Shown here: piece by piece, positions 1 through 12,039 of the stretch
Position numbering within the stretch: position 1 is the first letter of the stretch
Layout of the letters: the number at the start of each line of letters is the position of its first letter
Source of the DNA: Torreya grandis
Taxonomy: Eukaryota; Streptophyta; Pinopsida; Cupressales; Taxaceae
Length of the DNA: 64,000 nucleotides
Direction: 5' to 3'
Assembly (NCBI GenBank): GCA_037957365.1
Contig: JARHVA010005490.1
Span: 792,001-856,000 of the forward strand
The notes under the pieces: model-generated
The model's database searches: none
Seen by the model: the letters and a program-made list of their open reading frames with translations, nothing else
Told to the model about the DNA's origin: nothing
Position numbers and translations under genes: made by a program

Positions 1-267
1 ATTGTGATGTGCAAAGGGACTTTGTAGTAGTTGGTGTATAAAAACATAAGCCCCAAAATGACCATTTTCCTTATCCATTATTATGTTTGGTTGCCTAATT
101 ATGGTTTTAAATGAGATTAGTCTCCCATATATTTTCATAATAATGAAGTTTTTGGAGCTTTAGATTAGGTAAACAAAGTTATCAAATATTTTTTCATCAT
201 TTCTTGTTTGTCATTTTCAGCATCATGGCTTCATGAATAGTTCTACTCTTTCAAAATGCTTTGCATG
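1..267 (+). repeat. Dispersed repeat X, copy A, left fragment
   Basis: This stretch aligns with about 35888-36150 (copy B): both contain 'gcaaagggact', then 'aaaatgaccatttt', a late 'tcatgaat' and a terminal 'catg'. The alignment to copy B resumes at 28017, so the retrotransposon at 268-28016 splits copy A. No coding potential is seen. The left boundary lies outside the window. Confidence 0.7.
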
Positions 268-1480
268 TGTAATCACCTAAAAATGAAACATGGGTGTTAA
301 AAGTGATAATTTAGACCACTTATCTGTAGCTTATCCATAAAACTATCTTATTGCCTATTTTCACACTCATGCAACCTTCATGTGGGCCACAGACACCCGT
401 AGTCATCCCTAAAGCAGTCTTAAACAATCATTCTTACATCTTGGCCCTTCATGCCTTAGGTAATGCCAATTAGATAGTAGCATCATAATAGCTAAAATAT
501 TGTAACATGGTGCTAGTGTCCCAATTTTGTCACTATTGTCCTTTCCTGCATTTTTCCACAAATGGATATCTTTTCAAATATTAGACCACTTAGGATCAGC
601 CTAGACCTCTTATAACACTAGAATAATATATATACATGAATTTTATCTGATTAATTACTGGATGGAAATGAGATGCAAATAAAACATACAAACTAGTAAT
701 AAATTATTCATAATTAAGGTTATAAATCCCTATTCTACCCTACTAATGCATACAAATATCTATAACAATCTTAAGCTTAAATTACTTAGATTTATAGTCT
801 CAAACACATTTAAATAACTTAGATATCAAATCATACTAGCTTCACTTGCACTATCGAAAGCACTTAGGTGGGGATAACTACATAAATCTTGATCTCTCTT
901 TGAAATTTTGGTTTGTAGGAAATTCTCATCAGAGTGAGGTGTTGAGGATGTCTAGCCTAATGCGCTAACATACACAATTCACTTCCTATATCAACCAGAT
1001 GCCCTAGCGACATGGATTATTAGGTTTTGATTATAAAATCAACCAAAATATGTCACCTATATGGTTTCAAAACTTGTGCACATAGGAATAGTATTAATAG
1101 ACCCAAAAATATGTGCACTTGGAAGATCAAAATAGTTTTGCATAGAGGACATTATTGCCAAAATAAGAACACTAACACCACATGGTGCTAGTTTCTAATT
1201 AGGTAAATACTACATAAGAGGGGTTTTGACACCTTTATCTTAATTGTGACAATCAAACTAACCTTTTCCTCAAATTTTAACCTCTAAATCATCTATCTCG
1301 GTCATCTTATAGCAAAGTTTTCATTTACATTATTTATTATTATTTTTAGAAAGGTCAAATTTAGTCATTTACGTAATGAATTAATGGATATATTTATTTT
1401 ATATTTATACCTTGATTTAATATACTCAACTTTTTAAAAACATAGGATTTACATTCATCTAAGTTCTAAAAGGTTAAATA
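268..1480 (+). repeat. 5' LTR of the outer gypsy element
   Basis: It aligns along its length with 26791-28016. Shared blocks include 'gtagtcatccctaaa', 'atgccttaggt', 'catggtgctagtgt', 'aaaaaggtcaaattt' and the final 'ggttaaata' against 'ggttgaaata'. It starts with TG. The end reads ATA rather than the usual CA, probably through mutation. The copies differ by many substitutions and small indels. Confidence 0.8.
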
Positions 1481-1482
1481 TT

Positions 1483-1500
1483 TGGTGAACATGACTTCAA
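1483..1500 (+). other. Primer-binding-site-like sequence
   Basis: TGGTGAACATGACTTC begins two bases after the inferred 5' LTR end. Plant LTR elements start the PBS with TGG, which pairs with the tRNA CCA end. I could not assign the tRNA. Support comes from position rather than from a database match. Confidence 0.5.
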
Positions 1501-1804
1501 ATACTATATAAACCTTAACCCTAGATAACCCTAGGGTTTATGTTTTTAGCCTTATAAAACCCACACTCAGATTTTAGATCCATGTATTCTCTAATGTGTA
1601 TTTCATATAATCATGATAATAATCAAGGTTCCTTTTAAGATGCCATGAAGGAAACCCCCTAGGTTTGTTTATGAGAATCAATTTTGTAGACTTGGCGAAT
1701 CTAAGTGTGTTAATGAGGGAAAATTTTTCTTATTTATTTTTTATAAAAATCCTTCATATCATTTAGTCGGGGTGATATTTTAATCAAAATTGTGCACATT
1801 TATA

Positions 1805-2222
1805 CCACCATGAACCACTATGCTAACAGGCATAACTATGCTATCATGTGGTAGTAGCCATCATGTGACTTCATTCCACCATGATGTTAGGTGATTCCAT
1901 GCCATTAGGTGATAGAATTATATTATGTAATAGTATTATACCACCTAACACAATACTACCACCTAACACCATGCTATTTCTCAACACCATGCTGCTACTT
2001 GACACCATGCTACCATCTAACACCATACTACCACCCAACACCATGGTGTCACCCAATGCCCAACATGATACCAAATGAAACCATGCTACCAAATGGAACC
2101 ATTCTATTGTATTACACCATGGTGGTAGATGAAACCATTCTACCACATGATAACATGCTACCATATAACACCATGCTATTGCATAACATCTTGTTGTTGG
2201 ATGACACTATGCCATCATGAAA
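1805..2222 (+). repeat. 18-bp minisatellite (six-codon unit) in the retrotransposon leader
   Basis: Roughly 20 diverged 18-bp units follow the pattern CACCATGCTACCATCTAA, clearest at 1986-2220. The period is six codons, so several frames on both strands stay open. The plus-strand reading gives repeats like NTMLPP or TPCYHL. The array lies about 320 bp after the PBS, in the 5' leader of the outer element. The open frames are explained by the period and I do not call them genes. A 36-bp array at 19890-20275 may be related. Confidence 0.85.
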
Positions 2223-3915
2223 CTTAATATTGTCAAGTGGTAGTGTGACCTCATATCTCACCAATCACATAAACTAATTTATCTAATTCCCCTCATGGAT
2301 TATAAATACCCCTATAGTGCCCCAATTTTCACCATTTATTCCATGGTTTTTCTTGTCCTACCTTTTGTTTTTAGGCTTCACCTACTACAACTTTGAAATC
2401 TACAATGAAGTTTCAATAGATTTAAAATCCATGAAAACTAAAATATGGGTGATCTAAAATGTAATTTTCAAGGATCTATTATTTTCAGACATCCTCCATA
2501 TGGTGGAGCATCTGAAATCTTATGTGGATTGGATAGATCAATGCAAACTCAGAGGCCTTATATAGATGCCTCAATATGACATGACAATAAAAAATAACCT
2601 ATTACTATCTATGGTTACCTTCTATAACCATATTGAGACCTATTTTTATGTCCTATTTAATATTAAATAAATACCCTTTTGTACCTTTACATTAGATATC
2701 TAAAATTTAATAGGCCTTCCACATTGTAATGCAAGCCATGTTAGCACCAAGGTTTTCTTATTTGATGTCAACAAAAATTACTTGGAGTTGGTCAAAAAAG
2801 TGGGCATAGACCTTGCTGGTATGTGTTAGATTTATTAATGATATTAATATTATTTAATTTTAAATTAATCATTTATTATAATTAGGTTGATCTCCTAATT
2901 TCATTTTCAAGTTTTTTGTTTTCATAATAGATAGTCAGAACTGAAGGGGAATCCCCATTGAAAAAAATGTTAATCCATTTCTCAAATATATTATGAATTT
3001 CTTCCAAGCCAGGGAAGACCATAAAACATTCCATTTTGGGTTATTTACTAAATTCTGTATTCTCTATCAGGTGTTGTATGTAGCTCGTGTAAGGTTATAT
3101 CTAATAGGATTAGGGTTTAGTTGAATTATACATTTTCGAAGGACACTTAGACCATTTCATCCTCTTATTATATTATGGCCTTGTATTTCAAGGCCTTGTA
3201 TAATATATAAAATACTAAAATTACCATAATGCTCCATAAAAAAATGAAATATAATGCTTTGTCTATCGAGGAACATGAGGAAAGTTTAGTTTTCCTAATA
3301 GTCACCTCGCTTGCTTTATACATATTTCAAATTTTAACATTTCTTAGCTTATTAGTCATTATAGGTAAGAGTGCATGCATATGTGACAAGAAAATAGGTG
3401 GCATATAAAGTTTGGCATGCTCTAGATGCCTTTGGTGATACCTAGTCTAAAAAGTCTTCGTTTAATTCATTTCAAATTTTCAAATGCCCAAGAAGTGACT
3501 ATGTTTTATCTTCACTTCCAGGTTCCCCCAAATGTCCTTTAATGTTTATTTCTTGTATTATGCAAAAAATATTTTTCATATTATTTTTTTAAATTTTTTT
3601 ACATTTGACTCTCAAATTTTTGTTGTTAAAGATTATTCCTATATAGATGATCAATGTTTTCCACCTTACAACTTTCTTTTTGAATTGAAGTTTCTTAGAA
3701 TTGGATAGTTTATTAACTAGATAGTTTACTCATTTTGTAGGTTAAACCACCACTTTCACTCCCATAAGGACAATAAGATGGGAAGAGGAAAATATCATAA
3801 AGAAAATAAGAGGGGAAGAAGAAATGCTGATAAGGACAATCAAAATGGAAGATGTAGTCACCACAACTATAGGTAATAATAGATTCTATTTGAATTTGCA
3901 TTAATTTTATGTTTT
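2223..3915. other. Outer-element leader, nothing recognised
   Basis: AT-rich sequence between the minisatellite and the nested insertion. Only short open frames occur on either strand, and I see no domain, RNA gene or repeat of note. Confidence 0.5.
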
Positions 3916-6900
3916 TGATGCAACATTGAATCATCTCTCAAGTTATGGGGAACTTGTAAGAGAGATGAATATCTAGGATTGAAATGGATAGATCCCTAGA
4001 TTATTATTTAAATTATTATCACCCAATATAATTCTTGTTCATGAATAGAGTTAGAAGGAACTGAAATGAATCTAACTACTACAGTGATGCACCAAACTAG
4101 TTGATCACTCACACACACATTGACTAGTGCACTAAAGACAACAAGACAAAATGAACATACACTAATATCATAATAGCCTATTGCATATATGTTTTATATA
4201 AGGGTAAATCATAGTGATATTGAAGAGGAAGACTAGTTCACTTTCCAACTCATCAAATGCTATCAATGACACCAACTACAACCTGTAATAGTGAACAAAA
4301 CTACATGAGGCAAAACAAGAAGGACAATAAGTCATGGTGATACACATCTACACTTGAATAGATCAACTAATTAAAAATTATCACCACATGAAGTCATGAA
4401 ATGAGGTACAAATCAGTCATAATATTTATCAAAGGAAGTACAAAGTGGTAGGGCTTTGCCATACTAGGCGGAGGATGCCATACAATGCCAAAAATGTCAA
4501 CTCTTATAGAGTTTGAGAGAGGGAGAGAGAAAAGGAAGTTAAATAGTAACTTGTACATTTGTCAACATGATAAAATAAGTTAAAAATGCATGGAAATGAG
4601 GTGGAAAAAAGATCAAAAAAATGATGTAAACATGTGTCCATCCCAAACAAGCCTAGTTTCCAAATGTGGCATAACATCTTCTCAATCATTCTCTCTTGGA
4701 AACTACCTACTTCATGGGCCTTCTTGAGAATTACAAAGCAAATTAGGGAAAAGTGTCTCATATGTGTTGAAGATAGGGAGTTACAAAGAGGCCTCCACCT
4801 GCATTGGAATTTTTACTGATCATGGATATTGTATTACAAAATCCCACTCATCATCTACAACCATAATCATTCTCCAATAGGCTTTTCTTGAAAACTAGCA
4901 CTAGAATATTCTTATTTCCCTTAATTGATCTATACCAAGGGTATTATGAAATTTGGTAGGACACTTCATACACTTGGCATCATTAGACACATCTTAAAAG
5001 GCCTCTAAATTTAGGTTACCACTCTTTTCACTATGTCACTTTAGAGATTAGCTAAATTGAAAGGCCTAGTAAGGACACTTGTTGGCATTTATAATATCTA
5101 AAAATGGCATAGGGAGTTGGTTCAAGTTCTAATATACCCTCCCACATGATTGGTATCCCATGATCATCTTTAGGACCAATAAAACATAAGAAATTATCAT
5201 AGAAACTTATTTTTTGCTTGACTTGTATAGATTCCATAAAATCTAATTAGATGGATCTGATCCTCATGAAGTTTTAAAAAACTTATTTTTATCTCTCAAG
5301 GTCTAATTTGTCCATTTGGATTCACTATGAACCTCATTTCTTCTATTGGGTCACAAGATAGGGTTTCTAATCACAAGATAGGGTTTCCAAGGGTTTTGAG
5401 GTGATTTTGGGTCCTAACGTTTGTTCATAAAGAATAGATGTTGGACCTTTGATAAAATTCCACAGAGGGATTATTAGGGACCCTATAAAACTTCTCCAAT
5501 CACATTTAGGTCTAATGTAAATGGTCATGAAAGTTTCAAGCATCTAAAGTTGGCTTTCAAACTCCTTTCTTGCATTGTGCGAGGGTCTTATCAAATTCTA
5601 GACCAAAAAATGGTTTCTTGGTGGATCTCATAAAAAAAAAGGTTTAAAAACTTATTTATATTCTATTAAAACATCTCACAATCATTGTAATATATTATCA
5701 AGATCTTAAGATGAAACCTTACCCCTATTTAGCATTAGGCCTAGACTTTACCCATAGGTCTACCTGCAACCTTATGGTTAAAAACTATATGTTATCCATA
5801 TACACTTATGAGATAGTTCCTACATATCAGTTAAAGATACATGAATATTTTCCAAAACATTCCAATTCTTTGCAAAGGTTGATATTGTAACTGACCCCTC
5901 ATTTGGAGTTAGGCTTACATGTTATCTCACAAGGTCTATCTATAGACCTCCTTGTTTGGACCACCTTGATTATCCTCTAACCTTATATCATATATTTTTA
6001 GATTTTATTAAGTGTGATTAATCTTATAAAACGTTCCTATAATATCCATAGCATTCCCTACTCACCAAATCATCCTTTTCTCAGAAAACTACCTGTGTTT
6101 TGCTTTAAGGGGAGTACCCCTATTTTGGGATAGAATAAGAGGTATCTACCCTATTTGTTTGATAATAATTAATATTGGAGGTGTTTTTTAAAGTTAAAAA
6201 ACCCATCCATACCAAAATTTATCCCTTTTTTCAATTTTTAAGACCATCAACTTTTTCCATTTTTTAGGCAGACTTTCAAGAAGATAGTCTATGAATGGAG
6301 GTGAATATGGACTGAAACACCCCTATTTATGGTCATTAAATATGGTTATATTCCAAATTATATATCAAAAAAATTGACTAAGTGTCTTCATACTATATTA
6401 TAACTTCAATTGATCCTTTTTTGGCTTTCAATGTTCAAGACTACCACTCTTCCCCTTTATTGCCTGGTAGACACTTAACTATAAGTGTATCCATGGGTTT
6501 AAGTAGGATCTTATCTCTTATCCAAAGGTTTGTATAGATCATATTGATCTTGGTGAAGTTGTTCATGTTATATCCAATTATTTTATCTTTATTGTAACAT
6601 CTCAAATATATCTCCAAATAAAACCAAACCTCACCCTAGGTTACCCTACTGTTTTGTTCAATGTCTCAGTCATAATTAACTGACTATAGGTTATTTGGCT
6701 CCTAAAAAGTTTGATAAAGGTTATTAGATAAATTTTTTGGATTTAATAATTCCTAAGATTAATTTTATTCACCTTATATTCCCATTAAAAGTTTTGAAAC
6801 ACTCTCAAACACACCTTTATAGCTCACTATTTGAAATTTGACTAGTATCATGGCCTTGTGAGACCCTGGTCATGGTGTTTATGAACCTTTTAACATATTT

Positions 6901-8937
6901 TTTGAAGTATTAAGATCCAATTATAATTTTAATCTATCCTTATATACCTTGAAAAGGATAAATATTATCATAACTTCAAAATGATCACTGGCTACTCCTG
7001 TCTAGCTATAGGTTCCTTTCCTTCCCTAAGTACGGACATAAGGATGAGCATGTAAAACATAACAAATTTAATTTGTTATTTTAAAGACACTTTGAGGTAA
7101 AAAATGATAATTAACCCATTTGAAACATTTTATCTTGATGTAAGTTATATTTTACCACTTGAAAGGAAAATTTCCTTTTCTTTGCTTCAACTTTGTAGAC
7201 AACATTGGGAGAAATCAGGGTGTTTCTTGATAACTTTGAGGGTCCTAATGACCATTTCCCTCTTAAAATTTTAAACTCAAAATTGGAATAGGAATTTTAT
7301 GTGAATATGGATACTAAATAAATCAATAAATAATATTATAAACTCATTTTTTCATGGTATATGTTATTCCAAAAAATCTCAAGGACCTCTATTTTGGTCA
7401 TTTTGGGGACAGGAGACTAATGCAGTTTGATCATTCTTTTGAAGGAAAACTCTAATTTTCATATAATTATTACCTTTATGACATGTATTTTATGATAATT
7501 TGGGTATGTTATATCCTTTAAATGAATTCAATCATGTGTTTCACCATTCACCCCTCCATACAGCTCTGTTAATGTCACCTGTAGATGTGCATATGACTGC
7601 GTATAGGTAAGAAGGATGAAATTGATCAAGAAAGGTTAGAAAGAAGTAGTAAAAACCCATTGAAATGTAAAAATTATCCTTAAAAAAGGAAAATATCCAT
7701 AAAATACACCTTGAGATCAATTTCACAAAAATTTCAATGGCACCTGTAGATGAATATATATATTTGTGATGGCTTATAGTCATGGCAGGACTATACATTT
7801 GAGCCTTGTTTTGACATTATATGAGTTGAAAACTTGTTACAACACCATAAAATGAATATTAATGAATTTAAAGTCTTTAATAAACATACCATGCCTCCAC
7901 CCAATGTGGAAAATATCCTTCCTAGTGATTGAGATAGTTGCAAGTATGAAAGGACTAGTTTGGGAGCATCTACAAGCCTAGACGAGGCTTTCTCAGGCAC
8001 TTGATCTATTAAACAAAAATAAGTATAATAGAGATCATATGGATATCTCATTATAAACATGTAAAAATGTCAAACCCATAAAATACAAACACAAGAAAAA
8101 AAATTGGCTCAAAAAGATATCCCTCATGGTTGCACATGCATAAAAGGTTGTCTGAGGTATAAGTGATTATTCATGAAGGAATACTAACCAATATGATAGT
8201 TATATTTATGTATTTTAATTAGACTTAGATCAATATCCACCACCAGAAGCATTCCTCCCAACTCTACTTATATGACCCATACCAAGTGCTTGAATTTGAC
8301 CGTCCTTGGCTTACAAAGAGAAAATGGAAGAAAAGAAGTTGAAGATGAACTTTTTGATGAAATACTTGAAAAAAATAATTTAAAATAATTTGGGGATGTG
8401 AATATTCACTCCACCCATGTTTTTAACAATAAGTGAACTCAATAAGTCCATACAAGTGCCCAAAGGGGCCTATTTTTAAGGAAAGACTACTATTTCTTAA
8501 CTTTTTAACTACCCCCTGACTGATCCTAACATAATTTTACCCCATACACATTTATATTCACTTTGATGATAGATATTGTAACTCCACCATTTGTACAAGT
8601 CATTAATTAGGCTGGAAATGTGGCCAAATGACCCTTTTTGAAGATGAAACCTAGAAAGTGACCAATTTATGAATTGAAGACACCTTGAAACATATAAAAG
8701 ACCCTATTAGGAAATTTTAAAAATAATTTGGAACTTTTACTAATTTTTACCATGGTTTACCAACTTTGACTTTGGTTGACTGGGTCAGTACAAGGAAGAT
8801 GGGCTTCAACAAGGACTAGAGGAAGGACAAGTGAGACATATAGGACAATAAGAGACCCCATAAAACACATGAAACCTTATTCAAAAGTTATAAATAGTAT
8901 TGGTTGACCCAATTTTACTATAAGTCAAATTTATTCA
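3916..8937 (-). repeat. Giant LTR of the inner element (3' LTR in minus orientation)
   Basis: It is collinear with 12040-17059 from end to end. Examples are 'gttgatcactcaca' (4101/12223), 'ccattaaa' blocks, 'gactaccactcttcccc' (6440/14540), 'tggctactcctgtctagctat' (6990/15119) and 'caacaaggactagagg' (8809/16929). A local tandem duplication of about 22 bp ('cacaagatagggttt') at about 5350-5390 is absent from the right copy. About 30 bp present in the right copy near 14945-14975 is missing here near 6842. No long ORF is conserved between the two copies. Confidence 0.85.
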
Positions 8938-9455
8938 AAATTATTGGTGATTCCTAGGGGTGGCATGCCAGCTATGCCTATGACCAGTTGCCTAGTCCTT
9001 CCATTGGGTATGGAATCATGTATATGGGAACTCAAATTGAATTGAATAGAAATTTCACTCAAGAAAAACAAATTGGTTCACCCACACACACAAAATCAGA
9101 GACACACACTAAATAAAGGGAAGGAAACACACTTGTGCTATGAAGTACTTAGGAAACTCAAGACAAACTAAAGCAAACATACTCTAATATGTGCAAACTA
9201 AATAGAAAGAACCAATCGTAATGGATTAAAATGGATATTTTTTATACCATCTTCTTGAAGTGAAATATAAAGATGTGAAAGCTATCACTTTAGACTTACT
9301 CTTGTTTTTTCAATACCCTACTCACTTCCCATGGCACTTACATTGGTTTCATTTGGTTCTTCAGCTAAGAACATGTGTTCAATGGAAAAATAATCCTATT
9401 GATTGATTTGAATGGAAACCATAGCCCTTAGTTAAAGTGATTTATAATTTATTAT
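8938..9455 (-). other. Inner-element 3' untranslated interior
   Basis: Lies between the gag stop and the 3' terminal repeat. It contains short CA-rich runs at 9079-9132 ('cccacacacacaaaa', 'gacacacact'). No purine tract adjoins the LTR, so the priming site for plus-strand synthesis is not visible. Confidence 0.45.
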
Positions 9456-11644
9456 TTACTCATTTAGATCCTCGCACTCAACCTCAACTTCTACTGCAAG
9501 TGGCTTTTCATCATCAAGACTATACTCATTTTTAAAGGTAAGGTCTCCATCAAGCTTTGGTTGTCCTAGAAAATGAATGCATGGGAGAGGCTCTTCAAAA
9601 CTTAATACACCTCTTGTTATCTTGTATTATTAATCTATCTTATGCATTTTATTCTCTTGAGATGAACCATGCTTACCTTCCCTTTCAGACTCTTCAAACA
9701 TGTGTAAATAGGACTGGCTTATAACCTTGTCTTCTTGTTGAGGTGTTTCATGAATTTTATTTGAAACATCTTCTTCAAAAAATTTATCAAGCTCTTAATG
9801 AATTGAAGATGCATCATTCAATCTCAAAAAAATTGTTTCAAGATCATCCCAAAATTCCAACTCTTCATGATCAATATAAAGGACTTGAAGTTCATCAACT
9901 TTCTTACCAATTTATTGTGGAACATCATGTTGGCTAATCAGTGCCTCTTGTTCATCTTATGTTTCAACTTGATCATCATCATATTCCATGGAGCATGTAA
10001 ATTGATCAATCCACTCAATGTCTACTTCTTGTCTTAAAACTAAAGTGTCTTCTTCTCTGAAAACATTTGTTTGTTGCTCCATGTCATCATATCCTTCCTT
10101 AAGCTCAAAGAATGATCCACTAGAGTGAAGAGGTGTACCCATGACAATCTCTTCATCATAGTTGTTTTAGGTATCATATTAAATATATTCAAGGAACTCG
10201 TCGATGGTAGCATCATCTCCAAAATCTTGAAGAGTATTAGGAACAATCAACTGATTCTCAAGTTATAAAGGCAATAGAGAAGAAGTAATGAATGGAAATC
10301 CTTCAAGTGATTTGTCAACCTTTTTCACATTCTAAATTTTATGAGGAGTGTGACTATTATGGGTTATTTGACTAGGATTCACAATTTTTTGCCTTGGAGA
10401 GGCATTACTTGGAGTCACATGTGCTTCTAAAACATCACCCAAATCTCTCCTTTTGGCTCTTGTGTTGGTTGCAACTGATGTACTTTGGTTCAACACATAG
10501 TTATCTTCCTTTTGAAATTTCATAGGACCTATACTTTGGTTTCTACCCTCTTCATGAGTACCCCTTTACATGAGAATTTCTTCTTCTGATGTGATTCAAG
10601 GAGTAGCTACTTCTTTTTCCACTAAGGCTTGACAACCTCCTCCACCATCATACAAAAATTGACCTTGGATTGTCCCCAATGATCCAAATGTTCATCTCAT
10701 TGAACCAGGTTAGTATGCACTAGAACATCAACCCTTGTAGATGGAATTTAATTAGGATTATAGATATTGGGATGGCTAGTAAAACCTTATTGACCTTATC
10801 CTCTTCCCTAGTAATTGTATTGTGGTGGAGGTCTATAACTTTTTGAAGGATAATATTTAGGATTGGGTGGAGAACATGCATGCAATTGAGCATGTTTGAG
10901 ATGAGCTTGTAATGACTGAATAAGTTCATATTTATTTATAGCATTATCCACCTTCTTGAGATTGGTTCTAGACTTGGCATTGGCATTGGGAAATTGTGCT
11001 ACACTTAGAGTTTCAACTGAACTATGAGACAATAAAGGCATGAAAACTCTTGGGAGTAATTTCCTAGCTTGGATCAAGCTATTCTAAACTTTAATAGCTA
11101 TCCCATATGCAAAAAATATAGTAAATCCTCCCATTGTTTATAACATTACTACAAAATTAGTTCCAATGTCCTTGAGATAAGTGGGGATTACAAATATTAG
11201 AGGAGGCCTCATGATATGTGGACATATATACCATGTTCTTTGAAAACTTTCATTGAAATCCCGCATATATTCATTAGGACCACTCCTTATCACATTCAAC
11301 ATATAGATTAGTGAAGTGTGGTCACTCTTATTATTAAACCTATTAACCAACAAGTCTCCAAAGTCATCCCAATTAGTAATGCAACTACCCTCCAATGTCC
11401 TATACCAATCAAGTGGTTTACCCTTTAGAGACATGGAAAGTAGTCTAATAGCTATGTTAACATGAGTGATATTGTTGAGGTTAAAAAAATTTGAAATGTC
11501 CATAATGTGCTCAGATGGGGTAATAGGGCCCTCTCTATTAATTCTAGGGAGACTTTTGGTAGCATTGGGAAGAATAAGATCATATGCAGGAAGATTAATT
11601 GGATTTTGGGTGTTAAAGGTTGGGAAAACATGTTGCATAGCCAT
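9456..11644 (-). pseudogene. Retrotransposon gag polyprotein relic with acidic C-terminal tail
   Basis: Gag forms the RNA-packaging capsid of LTR retrotransposons. The best-kept part is 168 codons (11644 to 11138) and shows the capsid motifs in order: LPRINREGPITPSEHI, then LKGKPLDWYRTL, then NWDDFGDLLVNRF, then EYMRDFNESFQRTW. The reading continues past stops with TMGG and FAYGIAIKV, a usual gag follow-on, then a Lys-rich part and a Pro/Tyr-rich part (PPPQYNY near 10808). Reading with frame changes to a stop at 9456-9458 gives an acidic end containing SLDDEKPLAVEVEVE. The original ORF would be about 730 codons. No CCHC knuckle, protease or polymerase is visible. Several frameshifts and stops make it inactive. 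The gag identity is firm. The exact extent of the tail is inferred. Confidence 0.8.
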
Positions 11645-12039
11645 CTCTTTTTCCTCTTCTTGATATCTTGTCTCCTCAACCTCTTCTTCTTATTATTAGT
11701 CAAAACCTTCTTGTTTAGGATCTCTAAATGTTAAGAAAGGTTAATGATGTTGTTCCTCAAGAGGATTTTTAGGTAGAGGGACTTGATTGAATGCTCTAAT
11801 AGAAGATTATCCACTAAAGAACATGAAGTATAATGTGAAGAACTTGATCTATAACCAGATATTCTAACCTTTTAGAGTTACCAAATTCTAGATTAGAAAC
11901 ACTTCTACAACCTTGGGCTTGTCAAGACTAGCATTCACCTTGACATGGAAATAATTAGGACTAGTGGTCCTACTAGGCATGCAAGAACTATTGGCATCAA
12001 ATTGTGCACCTTAGGATACTCTATCAAGCTCCTAAAATT
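11645..12039 (-). other. Inner-element 5' leader between LTR and gag
   Basis: About 395 bp separate the 5' LTR edge from the gag start. Read on the minus strand, the bases next to the LTR are AATTTTAGGAGCTTGATAG, which does not begin with TGG, so no PBS can be assigned. The basic reading just upstream of gag (RQDIKKRKKR, 11452-11703) is in another frame and is treated as a shadow. Confidence 0.45.

Noticed and set aside
1871..2220. Three overlapping open frames of 65-103 codons on both strands
   Set aside because: All follow from the 18-bp tandem period, which cannot create stops unless the unit contains one. No unique sequence or start context.
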